Assembly (NCBI GenBank): GCA_900539765.1 | Contig: UQDF01000019.1 | Location: 1-34,375 of the forward strand | DNA: 34,375 nt | Source of the DNA: an uncultured Porphyromonas sp. | GTDB lineage: Bacteria > Bacteroidota > Bacteroidia > Bacteroidales > Porphyromonadaceae | Direction: 5' to 3' | Shown: positions 29,925-34,375 of the stretch, in pieces | Layout of the letters: the number at the start of each line of letters is the position of its first letter | Numbering within the stretch: position 1 is the stretch's first letter | Program-made: the position numbers and the translations under genes | Notes under the pieces: model-generated | Database searches by the model: none | Told to the model about the DNA's origin: nothing | The model's input: the letters and a program-made list of their open reading frames with translations, nothing else

Positions 29925-31961
29925 ATGCGTCTGCGGCCGAAGATCATGTACATCTTTATGGTGAGGTCTTTCTTGCCTCTCCTATTGATGACCTTGCTGA
30001 TCTGTTGGTTTGTGGTCTTGATGCAGTTCCTCTGGCAGCATGTCGATGACTTGGTCGGCAAGGGAATGGACGTAGGCGTGTTGCTGGAGGTGATCTTCTA
30101 TGCGGGACTCTACGTACTGCCTACGGCTGTACCTCTAGGCGTCTTGCTAGCATCGCTGATGACCTTCGGAAACCTCGGCGAGCGACTGGAGCTGCTGGCC
30201 ATGAAGTCGGCTGGAGTGCCTCTGAGCAAGATTATGAAGCCACTGGTGATCCTTGTGACCTGTATCGCTCTAGGGCTCTTCGTCTATCTAGATAGGGGGG
30301 TGCAGAAGGCTAGTGTGCGAGTTTATCAGATACTCTTCTCTGCACGCTATGCGCGTCCTGAGCTGGAGATACCGAAGGGGATCTTCTTTAATGGGATCGA
30401 TGGTTATAGTATCTATGTCGGGGACAAAGATGCTACGACAAGTACCCTATATAATGTAATGATCTATGACCTCTCCGAGCAGCGCACGCCTCGCATCATA
30501 CTGGCCGACACGGGACGCTTGCTGATGGACGAGAGCAAGCTCTATCTCATTATGTCGCTCAGGAGTGGAGAGAGCTTTGAGCAGCTCAGCAGTCAGACGA
30601 CCTTGATTCCAGGCAGTCAAGCTTCGGATGAGCGTCCTGCCTCCTACATTAAGGAGCACTTTACGGAGAAGGTGATCTTTATCCCCTTTGATGCCAACTT
30701 TGAGATGATGGGTGATGACTACCTCAAGTCTCAGTTCGTCGGTAAGAACCTCCGAGAACTTATAGTCTACAGCGACAGTACGCGCATGGCAGCAGACAGC
30801 GTGGGGCGTCAGGTGGGGAGCAACGTCCTCTTTGAGATACATACCAAGCTTCCGCCTCCTGTCTCTCCAGAGGTTGGCTCGACAATGCCAGACGCTAATC
30901 TACAGGCTGCTACTTGGTTAAAGCAAGATCAACTCTCACATCGTCCCTTTGCGACAGTTACGGCTCGTCGGTTGAGCCATAATGAGCTGCTAGGGGCAAC
31001 GTCTAGTCACGCCTCGCCACCACCCTATACGATAGACACACTGATGGATAGAGCGACTGATCAGGATAAGTTGCTAGGCTACAAGCAGGCCATAGAGTGG
31101 CTTGGGAGTCTCTCCTCGTCTGTGCAGATTGCCGACACTTACTATGACGATGCCGCTTCGGACTACCGCGTCAATGCGCAGGAGATGCATCGTAAGTTTA
31201 CCTTCCCGGTGGCCTGTCTGCTCTTCTTCTTCGTTGGTGCTCCGCTGGGAGCTATCGTGCGTAAGGGTGGAGTGGGTACGCCAATGGTCTTGGCGGTGCT
31301 TATCTTCATTATCTACTACGTCATCGACACCTTTGGTCTCAAGATGATCAATAGCGGACAGATCCCCGTCTGGGCTGGTATGTGGCTGTCGAGTGCCGTG
31401 ATCCTTCCGCTGGGAGCTTTCCTCACCTACAAGGCCTCGCGAGACTCAGCCACGCTCAATGCGGATGCCTACGTGGTCTTCTTCCGTCGCATCTTCCATC
31501 CAAGCTACTCAAGACAACTGGAGTACAAGGAGATTATCATGCAGCCCGCCACCTCTGAAGAGGCGCTACGAGAGATAGGACAACTACAAAGTCAGATGGA
31601 CGCACTGCTCGGTATGACCTATGCTCATAGTAGAGGACTAAGGCTGGATCGCCTGCCTGACTTTGCCAAGGCGTATCAGCAGCTCTACCAGCAGCTAGAG
31701 GAGACTGTCGAGACGCTGCACAACTATCCCGACAAGTATGTCTTTGCACAGCTTCTGAGCCTACCTATGCTGGGCAAGACCTTTGCAAATCCTCTTTGGC
31801 AAAATAGGTTATGTGTCTGGATTTGCATACCTTTGTTACCAGTCTCCTTGCTCTTGATGCTATACTTAGGCATCGCTCTACGGCGCAACAAGAGACAGCT
31901 GCATCAGATGCCACCCATATTGAACCATATTGTCAAGCAGATCGAGTCACAGACAGCGTGA
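29925..31961 (+). CDS. LptF/LptG family permease (YjgP/YjgQ)
   Basis: A 678-residue inner-membrane protein. I chose the ATG at 29925 (MRLRPKIMYIFMVRSFLPLL); an upstream GTG at 29910 is also in frame. The N-terminal membrane part has the family pattern (ICWFVVLMQFLWQHVDDLVG, VLPTAVPLGVLLASLMTFGNL, ELLAMKSAGVPLSKI). A large periplasmic region follows (about 120-415). The C-terminal helices are FTFPVACLLFFFVGAPLGAIV and MVLAVLIFIIYYVIDTFGL. It belongs to the LptB2FG exporter that draws lipopolysaccharide from the inner membrane for transport to the outer membrane. Past the usual fold there is a cytoplasmic tail of about 170 residues ending with one more hydrophobic helix (near 629-650, ICIPLLPVSLLLMLYLGIAL). 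F versus G cannot be decided. It lies 30 bp before ribBA. Confidence 0.88.
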   Translation: MRLRPKIMYIFMVRSFLPLLLMTLLICWFVVLMQFLWQHVDDLVGKGMDVGVLLEVIFYAGLYVLPTAVPLGVLLASLMTFGNLGERLELLAMKSAGVPLSKIMKPLVILVTCIALGLFVYLDRGVQKASVRVYQILFSARYARPELEIPKGIFFNGIDGYSIYVGDKDATTSTLYNVMIYDLSEQRTPRIILADTGRLLMDESKLYLIMSLRSGESFEQLSSQTTLIPGSQASDERPASYIKEHFTEKVIFIPFDANFEMMGDDYLKSQFVGKNLRELIVYSDSTRMAADSVGRQVGSNVLFEIHTKLPPPVSPEVGSTMPDANLQAATWLKQDQLSHRPFATVTARRLSHNELLGATSSHASPPPYTIDTLMDRATDQDKLLGYKQAIEWLGSLSSSVQIADTYYDDAASDYRVNAQEMHRKFTFPVACLLFFFVGAPLGAIVRKGGVGTPMVLAVLIFIIYYVIDTFGLKMINSGQIPVWAGMWLSSAVILPLGAFLTYKASRDSATLNADAYVVFFRRIFHPSYSRQLEYKEIIMQPATSEEALREIGQLQSQMDALLGMTYAHSRGLRLDRLPDFAKAYQQLYQQLEETVETLHNYPDKYVFAQLLSLPMLGKTFANPLWQNRLCVWICIPLLPVSLLLMLYLGIALRRNKRQLHQMPPILNHIVKQIESQTA

Positions 31962-31991
31962 TCTGCTCCTTATATATAGTATTCCTAGAAT

Positions 31992-33212
31992 ATGAACCAA
32001 GACTTCAAACTAAACTCCATTGAGGAGGCTATCGAAGATTTCAAAGCGGGTAAGTTTGTCATCGTTGTCGATGACGAAGATCGTGAGAACGAAGGAGACT
32101 TCATCACGGCTGCCGAACTGATAACCCCCGAAAAGGTCAACTTTATGATGCGCTACGGGCGTGGTGTGCTCTGTACACCTATCTCCGAGGAGCGTGCAGC
32201 CCAGCTCGAACTCAATATGCAGGTGCATGAGAATACATCGCTACACGAGACCCCCTTTACCGTGACAGTCGACCTCATCGGTCACGGCTGTACGACTGGA
32301 GTCTCGATGTATGATCGTGCTATGACGATCAAGGCACTAGCAGATCCCAACACCAAGCCGACAGACCTAGCTCGTCCAGGCCACGTCAACCCGCTGCGGG
32401 CGCGCAATCGTGGTGTGTTGCGTCGTGCGGGTCACACGGAGGCGGCTATTGATCTAGCGCGTCTCGCTGGTCTTCAGCCTGTCGGTGCGCTCATTGAGAT
32501 CATCAATGAGGATGGCACGATGGCGCGTCTTCCGCAGCTTGTAGAGATCGCTAAGCAGTGGGATATGAAGATCATCTCCATCGAGGATCTCATCGCTTAC
32601 CGCCTCAAGACCGACTGCATCGTCGAGGAGGGCGTGAGAGCCAAGCTTCCGACCGAGTGGGGTATGTTTGACATCATACCATTTCGCCAGAAGAGCAATG
32701 GTCTAGAGCACATTGCCCTCATCAAGGGTGACATCTCAGCCAATAAGCCTACGCTCGTTCGTATGCACAGCAGTTGCGCTACGGGAGACATCTTCGGTAG
32801 TCTGCGCTGCGAGTGCGGAGAGCAGCTGCACAAGGCTATGGAGATTATTGAGCAGGAGGGCGCAGGCGTCATCGTCTACCTCAACCAAGAGGGGCGTGGC
32901 ATCGGGCTGATGGACAAGATCAAGGCATACAAGCTCCAAGACGAGGGACTCGACACGGTCGATGCTAACCTGCATCTCGGGCATAAGGTGGATGAGCGTG
33001 ACTACGGTGTCGGTGCTCAGATACTCCGTGCTATTGGCGTGACCGAGATGCGCCTGATGACCAACAATCCAGTCAAGCGCGTCGGTCTCGAGGCTTACGG
33101 ACTGAAGGTCGTGGAGACTGTGCCTCTAGAGATCAAACCCAATCAGTACAATGCCCACTACCTGCATACCAAAAAAGTGCGTATGGGGCATGATCTGCAC
33201 AACGTCAAGTAA
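31992..33212 (+). CDS. ribBA: Bifunctional 3,4-dihydroxy-2-butanone-4-phosphate synthase / GTP cyclohydrolase II
   Basis: A 406-residue fusion that starts both branches of riboflavin synthesis. The N-terminal RibB part shows VVDDEDRENEGDFITAAE (25-42) and RRAGHTEAAIDLARLAGL. The C-terminal RibA part has the zinc site in MHSSCATGDIFGSLRCECGE (from about 257), the catalytic block NQEGRGIGLMDKIKAY, and MTNNPVKRVGLEAYGL. All three zinc cysteines are present. The 30-bp gap to the upstream gene has no room for an FMN riboswitch, so control by flavin at this site is unlikely. It probably shares a transcript with the LptF/G permease. Confidence 0.96.
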   Translation: MNQDFKLNSIEEAIEDFKAGKFVIVVDDEDRENEGDFITAAELITPEKVNFMMRYGRGVLCTPISEERAAQLELNMQVHENTSLHETPFTVTVDLIGHGCTTGVSMYDRAMTIKALADPNTKPTDLARPGHVNPLRARNRGVLRRAGHTEAAIDLARLAGLQPVGALIEIINEDGTMARLPQLVEIAKQWDMKIISIEDLIAYRLKTDCIVEEGVRAKLPTEWGMFDIIPFRQKSNGLEHIALIKGDISANKPTLVRMHSSCATGDIFGSLRCECGEQLHKAMEIIEQEGAGVIVYLNQEGRGIGLMDKIKAYKLQDEGLDTVDANLHLGHKVDERDYGVGAQILRAIGVTEMRLMTNNPVKRVGLEAYGLKVVETVPLEIKPNQYNAHYLHTKKVRMGHDLHNVK

Positions 33213-33241
33213 ACAACGTATAATCAAACCACAATAAAACT

Positions 33242-34042
33242 ATGAAGAAACTCATCCTATCCACCCTGCTACTACTCGGTGTGATGACCTCAGTCTTCGC
33301 ACAGGAGAAGTATGATCTGCGTCTGAACCTCAAGAAGGGACAGACCTTCACCTATCAGCTGACGCTCAACAATCCTATGACCATCTCTGTGATGGGGCAA
33401 CAGATGGAGCTCAAGCAGAACCAGACCATCACCTATACCTATAAGGTATTGGATGTCAAGGATGGCAACTACCTGATGGAGTACAATATCGATCGTGTTC
33501 AAGTATCCTCTAGCTCTATGGGTGAGGAGATGAATGTGGATACTGACTCAGAAGCTAAAGACGAAATAACGAATCAGATGCGTAAGATGGTCAATACGAA
33601 GATCACTCAGTGGGTGGACGCTAAGTTTAAGCCTCTAGGTGAGCCTGAGGGAGAACTTGTGGATGACCTAGTCAAGAAGGGTATCCTCTCTATGTCGATG
33701 TTTCCTTCATTCTTCCCCGCAGAGCCGATAGCACCGGGTGAGTCCTTTACGGTCAATAGTCCTCTCTTCTCAGGGGAGAATGCTGATACGCAGTATGAGG
33801 GTGTCGTCACACTGGTAGCTGTATCTGATACAGACTATACGCTTCGTGCCAATGGCAAGACGACGACAACTGTAGAGGGCTTGGTCGTAGAGGGCAATGG
33901 CATAAACAACATCGTCCTCGACCGCAAGACGGGCATGGTCAAGAACACATTCGGCACGATGGCTCTCAAGGGTAGTGGCAACGTACAGGGTGCCCAGGCA
34001 GATGTTGCCTCAAACGCGATCTCCTCGATCCGCCTACTCTAG
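33242..34042 (+). CDS. Secreted DUF6263-like protein
   Basis: A 266-residue protein with a signal peptide (MKKLILSTLLLLGVMTSVFA|QEKYD) and no lipobox cysteine, so periplasmic or exported. The mature part opens with YDLRLNLKKGQTFTYQLTLN and has TITYTYKVLDVKDGNYLMEY and ADTQYEGVVTLVAVSDTDYTL, a beta-rich pattern like DUF6263 proteins of Bacteroidetes. Near the end is NNIVLDRKTGMVKNTFGTMALKG. Function is unknown. It begins 29 bp after ribBA; the short gap has no obvious promoter, so co-transcription is likely. The hairpin at 34099-34134 may end the transcript. Confidence 0.78.
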   Translation: MKKLILSTLLLLGVMTSVFAQEKYDLRLNLKKGQTFTYQLTLNNPMTISVMGQQMELKQNQTITYTYKVLDVKDGNYLMEYNIDRVQVSSSSMGEEMNVDTDSEAKDEITNQMRKMVNTKITQWVDAKFKPLGEPEGELVDDLVKKGILSMSMFPSFFPAEPIAPGESFTVNSPLFSGENADTQYEGVVTLVAVSDTDYTLRANGKTTTTVEGLVVEGNGINNIVLDRKTGMVKNTFGTMALKGSGNVQGAQADVASNAISSIRLL

Positions 34043-34098
34043 CGTTGCGCCCACGCTGCGGGCATCAACGCCCCTTCGTGTGTACATAATATAATAAG

Positions 34099-34134
34099 GA
34101 AGGCATCTGCTCCTCATCTAGGGCAGGTGCCTTC
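34099..34134. terminator. Hairpin terminator, possibly used from both sides
   Basis: Arms 34099-34110 and 34123-34134 (GAAGGCATCTGC against GCAGGTGCCTTC) pair over 12 bp with one wobble. On the plus strand TCTCATTAT follows; on the minus strand CTTATTATATTAT follows, which is the more T-rich side. Confidence 0.72.
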
Positions 34135-34215
34135 TCTCATTATCGTTGCTGTCTGATCGTATAGTCAGACAGCCTAGAGTCGCTTAGCCCTAGTCCCATA
34201 GTTTGTAGATAGACG
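34099..34215 (-). ncRNA. Candidate minus-strand small RNA
   Basis: A minus-strand TACCTTTG (34219-34226) predicts a start near 34212. The transcript would contain a perfect hairpin GCTGTCTGA/TCAGACAGC (34148-34173) and end at the 34099-34134 hairpin with a T-rich tail, about 110 nt in all. No reading frame is apparent. This rests on promoter and hairpin spacing only. Confidence 0.35.
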
Positions 34216-34218
34216 ATG

Positions 34219-34226
34219 CAAAGGTA
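34219..34226 (-). promoter_or_regulatory. -7 promoter element on the minus strand
   Basis: Reads TACCTTTG on the minus strand, a perfect TAnnTTTG. There is no gene directly downstream on that strand in this window apart from the candidate small RNA. Confidence 0.5.
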
Positions 34227-34317
34227 ACATAGCGGTCTACTAGGCTCAGCACTTGACTGTACGCAATGTCGCTCTGTCGCCTGCAAATGTCTCAACACGC
34301 CACCATGCTACCTAACG

Positions 34318-34354
34318 AACGTAGGGACGCACGATCTGTGCGTCCGTCCCCGTC
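34318..34354. repeat. REP-like palindrome
   Basis: CGTAGGGACGCACG is followed by GATCT and GTGCGTCC; arms GGACGCAC/GTGCGTCC are perfect 8-mers. The string CGTAGGGACGCACG also occurs near 10719, and a degenerate relative is at 17346-17373, so this appears to be a dispersed intergenic repeat. Confidence 0.7.
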
Positions 34355-34375
34355 AAAGGTTACAGCGTCAAGTGT

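Larger units (their letters stand above)
34043..34375. other. Intergenic stretch at window end
   Basis: No gene is supported. It holds a terminator hairpin (34099-34134), a perfect 9-bp hairpin (34148-34156 with 34165-34173), a minus-strand promoter element (34219-34226) and a REP-like palindrome (34331-34351). Confidence 0.65.

Noticed and set aside
31962..31991. FMN riboswitch before ribBA
   Set aside because: Only 30 bp separate ribBA from the upstream gene, far too little for the aptamer, and no RFN-type sequence is seen inside the upstream gene end.

Overview
The window looks like chromosomal DNA from a Bacteroidales bacterium, most likely a Porphyromonas species. The reasons are the repeated -7 promoter element TAnnTTTG, a TonB-dependent receptor paired with a DUF4374-type lipoprotein, a long NusB, a TGS-PRK fusion nucleoside kinase, a glycine/ornithine-lipid acyltransferase pair, an LptF/LptG permease and a RibBA fusion. 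The species is an inference; the family-level calls come from motifs read in the translations. Almost all of the window is ordinary core genome. I see no prophage, integrase, CRISPR array, toxin-antitoxin pair or defence island.

Layout. 1-1.6 kb: a SAM methyltransferase and a TetR regulator in one operon, ended by a strong terminator. 1.6-5.3 kb: a TonB-dependent outer-membrane receptor and a DUF4374-like lipoprotein, probably an uptake unit. 5.4-7.2 kb (minus): a Na/phosphate cotransporter with a PhoU tail. 7.4-10.3 kb: nucleoside kinase, eIF1/YciH-like factor, SpoU-type RNA methyltransferase and a small winged-helix protein. 10.48 kb: tRNA-Leu(UAG) with promoter and a 21-bp perfect hairpin behind it. 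10.6-11.1 kb: a gene-free, AT-rich stretch with a palindrome array. 11.1-13.95 kb: O-acyltransferase, N-acyltransferase, YraN and a small lipoprotein. 13.97-18.6 kb (minus): pdxB, kbl, a DUF5606-like gene and an Ig-like-domain lipoprotein. 18.6-18.96 kb: a divergent regulatory region with a second palindrome array and a large inverted repeat. 18.96-22.7 kb: an arginine-deiminase-fold hydrolase, radA and dgt. 22.8-28.7 kb: rseP, mutS2 and a helix-hairpin-helix outer-membrane-type protein. 28.7-33.2 kb: a structured leader, nusB, an LptF/G permease and ribBA. 33.2-34.0 kb: a secreted DUF6263-like protein. The window ends in an intergenic stretch with a possible minus-strand small RNA and a REP-like palindrome.

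The most interesting signals are not genes. (1) Two intergenic arrays of the 8-bp palindrome CCACGTGG spaced at an almost exact 22-bp period with non-identical AT-rich spacers (10803-10962 and 18734-18784). (2) A 175-bp MITE-like element (15309-15483) with 12-bp terminal inverted repeats and a TACTT target duplication. It inserted exactly at the kbl stop codon and supplies the last base of the present stop. (3) A structured leader or small RNA before nusB and a possible minus-strand sRNA near 34.1-34.2 kb. I found no clear new multi-gene system.
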